From the NCBI GenBank assembly GCA_005877565.1, contig VBOK01000083.1, positions 1-7,587 of the forward strand: 7,587 bases of DNA. Reading direction: 5' to 3'. The notes beneath the pieces are model-generated. The model had not been told where the DNA came from. It did not search any database and saw only the letters and a program-made list of their open reading frames with translations. Below, in pieces: positions 1 to 6,057 of the stretch. Both the position numbers and the translations under genes were made by a program. The stretch is from Nitrospirota bacterium (GTDB taxonomy: Bacteria; Nitrospirota; Nitrospiria; Nitrospirales; NS-4). Positions within the stretch are counted from its first letter, which is position 1, and every line of letters begins with the position of its first letter.

Positions 1-383
1 CAGGCCAGCGCCATGGAGAGCACGCCGTGGACGGGCTTGATGCCCCCCTCTAGGGAGACTTCGCCCACCATCACGACCTCCCGCAAGACCGCCGACGGGA
101 TGAGCCCCTCCGCCGCCAGGATGCCCACGGCGATGGGCAGATCAAAGGCCGCGCCCTCCTTGCGGAGGTCAGCCGGGGCCAGGTTGACGGTGATTTTGCG
201 CTGGGGAAAGCTGAAGCCGCTGTTGCGCAGCGCCGAACGGACTCGCTCGCGACTTTCGCGCACCGTCAGGTCCGGAAGCCCGACCACCGTGAACATGGGC
301 AACCCAGCCGCGAGGTCCACTTCCACCTCGACGGAGTAGGCGTCCAGTCCGCTCACCGCCACGCTGTAGACCTTCGCCAGCAT
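1..383 (-). CDS. comM: ComM/YifB-family Mg-chelatase-like AAA+ ATPase, N-terminal part (runs off left edge)
   Basis: Only the first 127 residues are in the window; the gene continues beyond base 1. The start is ATG at 383-381, giving MLAKVYSVAVSGLDAYSVEV, the typical opening of the YifB/ComM family. Further on come the family blocks GLPMFTVVGLPD, ESRERVRSALRNSGF, KITVNLAPADLRKEG and FDLPIAVGILAA, and then GGIKPVHGVLSMALA. These form the N-terminal ribosomal-S5-like (Lon-protease-like) domain. The AAA+ ATPase core and C-terminal Mg-chelatase domain should lie outside the window. In naturally transformable bacteria ComM is a hexameric helicase that drives branch migration during integration of transformed DNA, but the family is also widespread in species not known to be competent. 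No strong ribosome site is visible before the ATG. The gene lies 71 bp downstream of the oxygenase gene on the same strand, so cotranscription is possible. Confidence 0.93.
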   Translation of the reverse strand, partial: MLAKVYSVAVSGLDAYSVEVEVDLAAGLPMFTVVGLPDLTVRESRERVRSALRNSGFSFPQRKITVNLAPADLRKEGAAFDLPIAVGILAAEGLIPSAVLREVVMVGEVSLEGGIKPVHGVLSMALA

Positions 384-454
384 ATGACGCACTGTCCAGT
401 GAGACACGGCAAAAGGAGAAAAGTGAAACGCGAAGAGGCTTAGAAGGAGCAGCC

Positions 455-1336
455 CTATTTCAAGTTCAATCGGGACAGAATTCGGAGCACGCGGCTGGCA
501 AAGCGGTCACTGAAGCCGAAGCGCCACTTGAGGTGGGTATAGAGTCGCAACATCATCTTATCCAGGTAGATCCACAGGCTTCTCATCCCCTCGCCAGGAC
601 GCGCCCGATACTCTGTGGAGCGGGCCAGGGAAGGTCTGGGTTCTTCCGTGTAGTAGTAGAGCGCCAGGGATTTGCGGGTCACGCCTGGCGGGCAGGTCAT
701 CGGGTCGGGGTGCCCATGAAACGAGTCCGGCTCCGTATTGAAAATCACCGCCCGGTTAAAGTGTGGCGCGATCCGTCGGGCGCAGCGCTGCATCTGGCGA
801 TCCCACAGCTCAAGATGCCCGCCATAGGAATCCTCCCACTGCTTGTTCAGATAGACCAGAAGATTGATCCGACGTCGCCAGGTGCGATGGTAGGGGTGCA
901 CGGTGAAATCCGCATGAACGGTCAAGAACCCGCCGCGGGCGGAGAGGTGCAGGCCTCCGCCTTGCAAGCTGGGATCCGCAAGCAGGCTTTCGATGCCGGT
1001 CAAGTCTGAAAGGAACCGAAGGAAGCGCCCTGAGTTCAACTCGTCGATCACCGCCCCAAGCGTCGGGCCGAAGCTGAAGCGGTCTGCCTTCCCCAGCTTG
1101 TTTTCGTTCACGTGCTTGTACTGGATCCAATCAGGGGAATCGATGGACGGGAATTCGGCCAGGGCGCCTTCGGCCGCCCATGGTTGGAGGAACTGATCAA
1201 GCACGATATTGGGAAATGGCTCAGCTTGAGCATACTGGACCCGGAGCGCCGGCAGATGGGCACACCGATGGCTATACGGAAAGCTCCTTTCTTGGAGGTC
1301 ATGTCCACCCCGATCAGTTTCAGCGATCCGGCTCAT
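455..1336 (-). CDS. 2-oxoglutarate/Fe(II)-dependent oxygenase, prolyl-4-hydroxylase type
   Basis: This is a 293-residue protein if it starts at ATG 1336-1334. I chose that start because GGAG lies 6 nt upstream (minus strand, 1346-1343); the frame stays open to 1465 but that extension looks unlike protein. The double-stranded beta-helix core is readable. The iron ligands are H141 and D143 in LTVHADFTVHPYH, with the distal His in SFHGHP (H207, or H209). R221, in GVTRKSLALYYYT, is placed to bind the 2-oxoglutarate carboxylate. The segment NLLVYLNKQWEDSYGGHLELWD is typical of the SM-20/Tpa1-like prolyl hydroxylase branch. Such enzymes hydroxylate protein or small-molecule substrates using O2 and 2-oxoglutarate, releasing succinate and CO2; the substrate here cannot be told. 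The last 40 or so residues form a basic, probably helical tail rich in Arg, Lys and Leu that may contact a membrane or nucleic acid (inference). No signal peptide is seen, so it is probably cytoplasmic. It is divergent from the MBL-fold gene. Confidence 0.88.
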   Translation of the reverse strand: MSRIAETDRGGHDLQERSFPYSHRCAHLPALRVQYAQAEPFPNIVLDQFLQPWAAEGALAEFPSIDSPDWIQYKHVNENKLGKADRFSFGPTLGAVIDELNSGRFLRFLSDLTGIESLLADPSLQGGGLHLSARGGFLTVHADFTVHPYHRTWRRRINLLVYLNKQWEDSYGGHLELWDRQMQRCARRIAPHFNRAVIFNTEPDSFHGHPDPMTCPPGVTRKSLALYYYTEEPRPSLARSTEYRARPGEGMRSLWIYLDKMMLRLYTHLKWRFGFSDRFASRVLRILSRLNLK

Positions 1337-1357
1337 GAGCTGCTCCGATCGCGAAAT

Positions 1358-1384
1358 GGTATACAAAACCTTGACGCTTATCAA
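1358..1384 (-). promoter_or_regulatory. Weak candidate promoter for the oxygenase gene
   Basis: On the minus strand TTGATA (1384-1379) is followed after 15 nt by TATACC (1363-1358), about 22 nt before the oxygenase ATG. The -35 match is good, but the spacing is short and the -10 imperfect. It is suggested by position only. The rest of 1337-1458 shows no other element I can defend, apart from an isolated TACAAT at 1431-1436 on the plus strand without a matching -35. Confidence 0.25.
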
Positions 1385-1458
1385 CAGCACTGGTTGATTA
1401 CTGGATGAGTCAGTCCAAACGCGGAAAAAGTACAATGGGGGGCTCAGTTTCTGTCCGC

Positions 1459-1487
1459 TTGACAAAGGAGAAGCACAACATTAATTT
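1459..1487 (+). promoter_or_regulatory. Candidate sigma-70-like promoter for the MBL-fold gene
   Basis: A perfect TTGACA at 1459-1464 is followed after 17 nt by TAATTT at 1482-1487, a 3-of-6 match to the -10 consensus. Transcription would start near 1494. That would place the GTG at 1488 upstream of the transcript start and leave a leader of about 24 nt carrying AAGGAAG (1503-1509) in front of the GTG at 1518. The strong -35 makes this plausible; the weak -10 keeps confidence moderate. Confidence 0.4.
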
Positions 1488-1517
1488 GTGCCTGTAACTA
1501 GAAAGGAAGCCTTAGAA

Positions 1518-3332
1518 GTGAATAAAGAGGTCCGACTGAAGGTTCCAAGCGAGATCACCTTCTATGCTAGAAAAGGGGAGCAAGACATCTCTCTTTCAAG
1601 AGAAAATCTAGAAGCCATCGTTGGGTTTTTGCAAGGAAGTAAATCAACATCTCCCGAACAATTTCAGGATTTGTTAACAAAGAATCTCATCTCCTTGGAA
1701 GTGGCCCCAAGCCTTGGGTTGCACGACTTTGACGATGTCTTACCTGAAGCTTCGCCCAGCGCAACAATATATTTAAGTCCCTTTGTCAATGTGGAGATTA
1801 CGTTTAGTGTCAACGGGGAACCCCTTCCTCGATCTAATGGAGAACTCATCGACGTATTTATCACTAGGGATTTTATGAAGCCCTGGTATCCTTTTCTGCA
1901 AAACCTTTCCGTACTAGCTGACAGTATGCTGAAAAATACCCTCACCAGAGGTAAAGCACCTAACCCAAGGGAGATCTTAAAAGTGTTGCACGATGTCTGT
2001 ATCCAAGAATGCGCGAAAGAGCCGCTCTCAAAATTTCTGGTGGCCAAAAGAGATTCCGAAGGAAAATTTCAATTCCTTGTTAAGCACGACTTTTCTGTAC
2101 AAAGAGAAGCTTGCCAATACCCCGAGATCAATTTTAGGTTACAAGGGAATGATGCTTACCTCTCCGAAAGATTCATCGTATCAGATGAATACTGCCCTTA
2201 TGTGACAAGGTTGTTCCAAAAACTCAACCACGGTGCTTCGAAATCAGCGCTGATAGAGTTTGCAGTAAACACGCCAAACCCCCATGCCCTGAAAAGGATC
2301 TTACAAACACTGAAACAAATTGGAGGACTGACCTCACAACCAAGCGCGACAAAACCAGATTGGGATAAAATCATGCCTCCTCGTGCAGACCTTTCTGTCT
2401 ATCATTTTGGCCACGCGAGTTTACTGGTCCGGGGTGGTTCTTCGTTCATTACGTTTGATCCTTGGTTTCTCACGTGGGATGCAAAGTACCAAACCCAGCC
2501 TTTATCTGCCTTCCAACTGCCCCCCTTGGAAGCGATATTCATAACACACCATCATTGGGATCACATCAATCCACAAAGTATCCTTAAATATCCCGAGGGG
2601 GTTCCTATTGTTGTTCCTAAACAAGATAGAAATTGTGCCATCTATCCCCGCTTCCTGGAATTCTTAAAACTGTTTGGTCATGAAACAATCGTTGAACTGG
2701 GCCACTGGGAAAAATATCCGCTACGAGACGGGGGATTTGTTATAGCTGTTCCTTTTACCGGCGAAGGCACTGCAGAAAGTGAATTTCGGCGTAATTGCTA
2801 TCTCGTGGAACGATGGGGACAAAGAATCTTAGTGCATGCAGACAGTTCCCAAGATTCAAATGGCAAGTCTGACTTGACAGAAGGGGTGATTCAAAAACTC
2901 GTCCGTGATTATGGCCCTATCGACGTCGTTTATGCCACGAGAAGGCAAGAACTGGATTTTGGCATTCAGTCTTGGTATCTACTACCCATCACCATGGCAG
3001 AGAGGCCCTACCACTGGCTAGACGTTGTCGAAAACTGTAACTGTCCTAAGGAATATCTGGCAAGTTTGGCAAAAGAGACAGGTTGCAAAAAGTTGCTCCT
3101 TTACTCTGAAGGGGGTGCGGAATGGTATAGAGAGCGAACGAACTTCCTTCGGAGCGGCAAAGAGGACGTTCAGTTCCAGGCTTTCGAATATTTGTGGGAT
3201 ACCCTTGAGGATATCCGGACAGAGATCACTAAGACTTCAGAGTGCAATGTAGAGCTTTCGGAGCCAATGACCCTTGTCACCCTGGAAGCTGGAACGATCA
3301 CGGCTGCACAGCGTCTGCTTGACTCGAAGTAA
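1518..3332 (+). CDS. Metallo-beta-lactamase-fold hydrolase (UlaG-like) with a long unusual N-terminal region
   Basis: The protein has 604 residues from GTG 1518. That start has AAGGAAG 8 nt upstream and sits behind a candidate promoter. An in-frame GTG at 1488 (614 aa) is possible, but its nearest GGAG is 17 nt away. Numbering from 1518, the MBL domain begins near residue 291 with SVYHFGHASLLV and FITFDPWF. The metal motif HHHWDH (HxHxDH) is at 344-349 and HADSS, with the Asp ligand at 442, follows. This pattern resembles UlaG/NAPE-PLD-type MBL hydrolases, which cleave phosphoester or related bonds with one or two metal ions; the substrate is unknown. The first 290 residues are not MBL. Two stretches, about 1-62 and 218-272, read like small winged-helix or PqqD/RRE-like modules (short beta strands, then two helices and a hydrophobic end); this is inference. 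No signal peptide is seen. The gene is clearly AT-richer than its neighbours, which suggests acquisition by transfer. Confidence 0.85.
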   Translation: MNKEVRLKVPSEITFYARKGEQDISLSRENLEAIVGFLQGSKSTSPEQFQDLLTKNLISLEVAPSLGLHDFDDVLPEASPSATIYLSPFVNVEITFSVNGEPLPRSNGELIDVFITRDFMKPWYPFLQNLSVLADSMLKNTLTRGKAPNPREILKVLHDVCIQECAKEPLSKFLVAKRDSEGKFQFLVKHDFSVQREACQYPEINFRLQGNDAYLSERFIVSDEYCPYVTRLFQKLNHGASKSALIEFAVNTPNPHALKRILQTLKQIGGLTSQPSATKPDWDKIMPPRADLSVYHFGHASLLVRGGSSFITFDPWFLTWDAKYQTQPLSAFQLPPLEAIFITHHHWDHINPQSILKYPEGVPIVVPKQDRNCAIYPRFLEFLKLFGHETIVELGHWEKYPLRDGGFVIAVPFTGEGTAESEFRRNCYLVERWGQRILVHADSSQDSNGKSDLTEGVIQKLVRDYGPIDVVYATRRQELDFGIQSWYLLPITMAERPYHWLDVVENCNCPKEYLASLAKETGCKKLLLYSEGGAEWYRERTNFLRSGKEDVQFQAFEYLWDTLEDIRTEITKTSECNVELSEPMTLVTLEAGTITAAQRLLDSK

Positions 3333-3391
3333 CCGCTTTGCCCTTGGAAGGAACAAAAGGGGGGACAGGCTGAGCTGGCCCGGGTTAGCTC

Positions 3392-3901
3392 ATGGTACGA
3401 CTGGTGGCCCTCGCTGTCGCGTGTGCTCTCTGGGTCACGTCCGCCGCCGGGGAGCCCAGCCGCCCGCTCGTCGGGCACATCATGGCCTTGCTCGCGGTGT
3501 TCGAAGAGGCCGACGTGCTGCCGCCTGAGTCTTCTCCTGGGGCAAATGCGCTGATCCATGCGCTGATTCAAACCCAGGCGGCCCTGACCAAAAGCACCAA
3601 CCCGGCCACCCGGGAATGGTTCGCCGAAGCCCTGCGACGGAGCGAGGCCCCCGGAGCCGAGCCCGATCCTCGGAAGGGACTCACGTCCCGCGCGCTGGAG
3701 GCGATCACCACCTACGCCGAGACGCACCCTCCAACCGCGCGCCCCGACGTGATGGCCGGGCTTCAGGAATTCAACGTCAGCCCGGCCGATCTCGACCTTC
3801 TGGCGAGGGTCTACCGTCAGGCGCACGACCGTTTCCGCTCCACAGGGCGAAACATCCACCGCATCTATGAAGCCCAACGGCGCGCCATGCCGTTTCAGTG
3901 A
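3392..3901 (+). CDS. Small exported protein of unknown function
   Basis: This 169-residue protein matches no family I recognise. It opens with a short signal peptide: MVR, a hydrophobic core LVALAVACALWV, then TSAAG with probable cleavage near residues 18-20. The mature part, about 150 residues, is mostly helical in character, with long runs such as NALIHALIQTQAAL (52-65), EWFAEALRR (75-83), SRALEAITTYAETHP (99-113) and LDLLARVYRQAHDRF (134-148). It has no cysteine and no further membrane segment. It is probably a soluble periplasmic protein. The start has only a poor ribosome site, but the signal peptide immediately after it and GC-rich codon use like that of the neighbours support it. It lies 59 bp after the MBL-fold gene and returns to the high GC of the surrounding chromosome. 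Confidence 0.7.
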   Translation: MVRLVALAVACALWVTSAAGEPSRPLVGHIMALLAVFEEADVLPPESSPGANALIHALIQTQAALTKSTNPATREWFAEALRRSEAPGAEPDPRKGLTSRALEAITTYAETHPPTARPDVMAGLQEFNVSPADLDLLARVYRQAHDRFRSTGRNIHRIYEAQRRAMPFQ

Positions 3902-3935
3902 GCCCGGGGGCCTCCTTCCCTATTCTTCGGTGATC

Positions 3936-3944
3936 TGTTAAGAT
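3936..3944 (+). promoter_or_regulatory. Candidate extended -10 promoter for the downstream six-gene run
   Basis: TGTTAAGAT at 3936-3944 fits an extended -10 (TGn followed by TAAGAT, 4 of 6). The -35 position holds only TTCCCT (3916-3921), a weak match, as extended -10 promoters tolerate. The transcript would start near 3951, giving a leader of about 23 nt before the RAM-domain gene. The same bases include a GATC-6-GATC inverted repeat (3932-3945), which could be chance. Confidence 0.33.
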
Positions 3945-3973
3945 CGCTTCCACACGAGCCCCAGGAGGCAGCC

Positions 3974-4210
3974 ATGGCAACCAAAGCCTACATCCTCATC
4001 AAAGTCAAAGCGGGAAAGACCAAGGACGTCGTCAAAGCCCTGAAGACGATCGGGGGGATCCATCAGGTGCATCCCTGTTTCGGTCAGCCTGACATCTTCA
4101 GCTTCATCGAAGTGAACGACGAGAAAGCCTTGTCCGACGTCGTCATCTCCAAGATCCATACCATCGACGGCGTCGAGGAAACCGACACGCACATCGTCGC
4201 AGAAGCCTGA
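3974..4210 (+). CDS. Stand-alone Lrp/AsnC ligand-binding (RAM) domain protein
   Basis: This is a 78-residue protein with a strong ribosome site: AGGAGG (3963-3968), 5 nt before the ATG. The whole chain is one RAM domain: beta strand AYILIKVKAGK (5-15), helix TKDVVKALKTI (16-26), GIHQVHPCFGQPDIFSFIEV (28-47), helix EKALSDVVISKIHTIDGV (50-67), and the closing strand ETDTHIVAE. In full-length Lrp/AsnC regulators this domain binds amino acids or other small ligands and drives oligomer assembly. Here the N-terminal helix-turn-helix is absent, so the protein is not expected to bind DNA itself. Stand-alone members (SraA type) form dimers or higher rings and may sense a metabolite or modulate full-length regulators; that role is inferred. 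It is the first gene of the plus-strand run, 26 bp before the next start. Confidence 0.9.
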   Translation: MATKAYILIKVKAGKTKDVVKALKTIGGIHQVHPCFGQPDIFSFIEVNDEKALSDVVISKIHTIDGVEETDTHIVAEA

Positions 4211-4236
4211 TCTGCAAGGAGCAACGCGCGGGGACG

Positions 4237-4428
4237 ATGCACACGATCAGCCTGATGCGCGGGCCGTTTCAGCTCTGTGATCCGTGTTACGACACCGTCG
4301 TCTCGGAGAAACTCGTGGACGCCCGCAACTTCGCCGCCGATCACGATGCCGTCTTTGACCACGTCTGTCCCAATTGCTATGACAGGAACAGGCCCTTGAT
4401 CGACGACATGCTGGGCAGCAGCGAATAA
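4237..4428 (+). CDS. Small four-cysteine (zinc-ribbon-like) protein of unknown function
   Basis: This is a 63-residue protein. Two cysteine pairs, CDPC at 14-17 and CPNC at 44-47, are spaced as in a treble-clef or zinc-ribbon knuckle, so a structural Zn site is likely (inference). Between them is an acidic, His-containing stretch. The start is not firm: GGGG immediately before ATG 4237 is a weak ribosome site, AAGGAG lies 15 nt away, and a second ATG at 4255 would remove six residues but keep all four cysteines. Tight placement between the RAM protein (26 bp) and the SPFH gene (24 bp) on the same strand, and the conserved-looking motif, argue that it is a real gene. I recognise no named family. 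Confidence 0.65.
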   Translation: MHTISLMRGPFQLCDPCYDTVVSEKLVDARNFAADHDAVFDHVCPNCYDRNRPLIDDMLGSSE

Positions 4429-4452
4429 GCCGGTGACGGCTGGGGAGATGCC

Positions 4453-5289
4453 ATGGCTCTGAACAAAGAATTCGACCCGTTGAGCGAGGTGCCCGGTTTG
4501 AAGAAGATGAGCCCCTTCGTCATCCTCGCCGTGGTCCTCATCCTGCTGTGGGTGTTTTCCCCCTTCGTGATCGTCGGCGCCGGTGAGCGGGGCGTGGTGT
4601 TCAACCAGCTACACGGCGTCGAGCAGAAGATCCTGCCGGAGGGCTTCTCCTTCATCATTCCGGTCGTCCAGCGGGTTATTAAGATAGACGTCCGGATCCG
4701 CAAATCGGACAGCCGGGCCACCGCCGCCTCCAAGGACCTTCAGACGGTTGCTACCGAGATCGTGCTGAACTTCCATTTATTCCCGGACAAGGTGAACAAG
4801 ATCTATCAGGACATCGGCCTCGAATACGAAAAGCGCATCATCGATCCGGCCGTGCAGGAGATCGTCAAGGCCGTCACCGCCAAGTTCACGGCCGAAGAGC
4901 TGATCACCAAGCGCGAGTTCGTCAAGGAGGAGATCAAGACCGCGCTCCATGCCCGGTTGATGGCCTCGTATATCTCGCTCGATGAGCTGAACATCACCGA
5001 CTTCCAGTTCTCGAAAGGGTTCAACGAGGCGATCGAGTCCAAGCAGACGGCCGAGCAGTTGGCGCTGAAGGCCCAACGGGACCTGGAGCGGGTCAAGATC
5101 GAAGGCCAGCAGAAGATCGTGCAGGCCAAGGCGGAAGCCGAATCCCAGCGGATCCAGAAAGAAACGATCAGCCCAATCATTTTGCAGCTCCGGGCCATCG
5201 AGAAGTGGGACGGGAAGTTCCCGCAAGCGATCGGTGGAAGCGGCGCCCTCCCGTTCATTAACATTGACGCAGGCAGTACCAGAAAATAG
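4453..5289 (+). CDS. Prohibitin-family SPFH membrane protein
   Basis: This is a 278-residue protein, close to the usual prohibitin length. GGGGAG (4442-4447) lies 5 nt before the ATG. After a short polar N-terminus comes one membrane helix (about 21-43, PFVILAVVLILLWVFSPFVI). The SPFH/band-7 domain follows: GERGVVFNQLHGVEQKILPEG (44-64), then PVVQRVIKIDVRIRK, and TAASKDLQTVATEIVLNFHL (90-109), a clear prohibitin signature. FTAEELITKREFVKEEI and LDELNITDFQFSKGFNEAIESKQTAEQ lead into a charged coiled coil (about 195-236), and the chain ends in a short polar tail. Such proteins assemble large ring- or cage-like oligomers on membranes, organise lipid microdomains and, in studied bacteria and mitochondria, partner with the FtsH/AAA protease. 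No FtsH or NfeD-type partner is in this window. The next gene starts 11 bp after its stop, suggesting translational coupling. Confidence 0.93.
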   Translation: MALNKEFDPLSEVPGLKKMSPFVILAVVLILLWVFSPFVIVGAGERGVVFNQLHGVEQKILPEGFSFIIPVVQRVIKIDVRIRKSDSRATAASKDLQTVATEIVLNFHLFPDKVNKIYQDIGLEYEKRIIDPAVQEIVKAVTAKFTAEELITKREFVKEEIKTALHARLMASYISLDELNITDFQFSKGFNEAIESKQTAEQLALKAQRDLERVKIEGQQKIVQAKAEAESQRIQKETISPIILQLRAIEKWDGKFPQAIGGSGALPFINIDAGSTRK

Positions 5290-5300
5290 TCGCGCCTCAC

Positions 5301-6041
5301 ATGAATACCCCCCCACCCAAGTATGACCGCAAAGAGATCGGCTCGGCCACGGTCCGCATTCCCAGCGGCACCGGCATGCCTGACCCCATGGACGTCGCCA
5401 TTGATCCGTACGCGCCCACCAAGGTCGCCAAGCACGTGTTCATCAAGGGCTTCCAGGCCTGGCCCCAAAAGGGAGGTCCGTACCCTGCCGTGCTCATCCT
5501 CCATGAGTGGTGGGGGCTCAACTCCCACTTCCAAGACCTCGCCTATCGGGTGGCCCAGTACGGCTACGTGGCGCTCGCCGTAGATCAGTACAGCCGGATC
5601 GGAGGGCCGGTCACCGGCGATCCCGAGCTCGCCGCGCAACTCATGGGCAACGTCAAGACCGCCGACCTCCTGCATGATTTGAACGACGCCGCCGAATACC
5701 TGAACTTCCAGGACTATGTGAAGAAGAACCGGATCGTGCCGATCGAGAAGCTCTCGACCCTGCGTTGCCCCGTGCTCTATCACCAGGCGGAGAAAGACGA
5801 GTCGGTTACTCAGCAGGAAGTGGACCACCTGGTCAGCGCGCTGACCGCCAACAAAGTGACGTGCGAGGTCCACAAGTATCCGGGCACCACCCACTCCTTC
5901 CTCAACGACACGAGACCGGACGTCTACAAGGCCGAGGCGGCGGCAGAAGCCTGGGCCAGGACCCTCGCCTTCCTGGACAAATACATCCTGGCGGACCATC
6001 CCGGCATCCGCCCCCTTCCGGACTCCCAACGAGTCCGGTGA
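5301..6041 (+). CDS. Dienelactone-hydrolase-like protein lacking the catalytic-cysteine segment
   Basis: This 246-residue protein is readable as a DLH-family alpha/beta hydrolase at both ends. YPAVLILHEWWGLNSHFQDL (61-80) holds the conserved Glu (E69), and AYRVAQYGYVALAVDQY follows. Further on are RCPVLYHQAEKDES (catalytic-type Asp, D166) and HKYPGTTHSFLNDTRPDVY (catalytic-type His, H198). DLH enzymes hydrolyse dienelactones or related esters with a Cys-Asp-His triad. The GxCxGG nucleophile elbow that should follow KKNRI (141-145) is missing: KKNRI is joined directly to VPIEKLSTLRCPVL. About 40-50 residues (one or two strands plus the nucleophile helix) appear to be absent, in frame. The protein as read is therefore unlikely to be an active hydrolase of this type. 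It could be a decayed gene, a repurposed protein or an assembly deletion. The start has a poor ribosome site but sits 11 bp after the SPFH stop. Confidence 0.85.
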   Translation: MNTPPPKYDRKEIGSATVRIPSGTGMPDPMDVAIDPYAPTKVAKHVFIKGFQAWPQKGGPYPAVLILHEWWGLNSHFQDLAYRVAQYGYVALAVDQYSRIGGPVTGDPELAAQLMGNVKTADLLHDLNDAAEYLNFQDYVKKNRIVPIEKLSTLRCPVLYHQAEKDESVTQQEVDHLVSALTANKVTCEVHKYPGTTHSFLNDTRPDVYKAEAAAEAWARTLAFLDKYILADHPGIRPLPDSQRVR

Positions 6042-6057
6042 GGAAAGGAGGCCGACG

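Noticed and set aside
390..401. Small dyad CACTG-TC-CAGTG just upstream of comM
   Set aside because: Five-base arms with a two-base gap are expected by chance at this scale, and no second copy supports an operator.
533..1009. Plus-strand reading frame of 158 codons inside the oxygenase gene
   Set aside because: It is antisense to the iron-binding core of a well-supported oxygenase and has no recognisable product.
1397..1414. GGATGAGTCAGTCC-type dyad and repeated ACTGG in the divergent intergenic region
   Set aside because: It is too short and imperfect to call an operator without comparison to related genomes.
3392..3424. Lipoprotein signal (AVAC at residues 8-11) in the exported protein
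   Set aside because: The position before the cysteine is not a good lipobox, the hydrophobic core before it is too short, and it continues past the Cys to a normal signal-peptidase I site.
3170..3877. Minus-strand reading frame (235 codons) across the end of the MBL gene and the exported protein gene
   Set aside because: It spans the composition break and overlaps the MBL C-terminus. The translation is Gly/Arg-rich with no family features.
3900..3914. Possible Rho-independent terminator after the exported protein gene (GAG-C-CC / GG-C-CTC hairpin followed by pyrimidines)
   Set aside because: The stem is short with an internal mismatch, and the following tract is C/T-mixed rather than a T-run.
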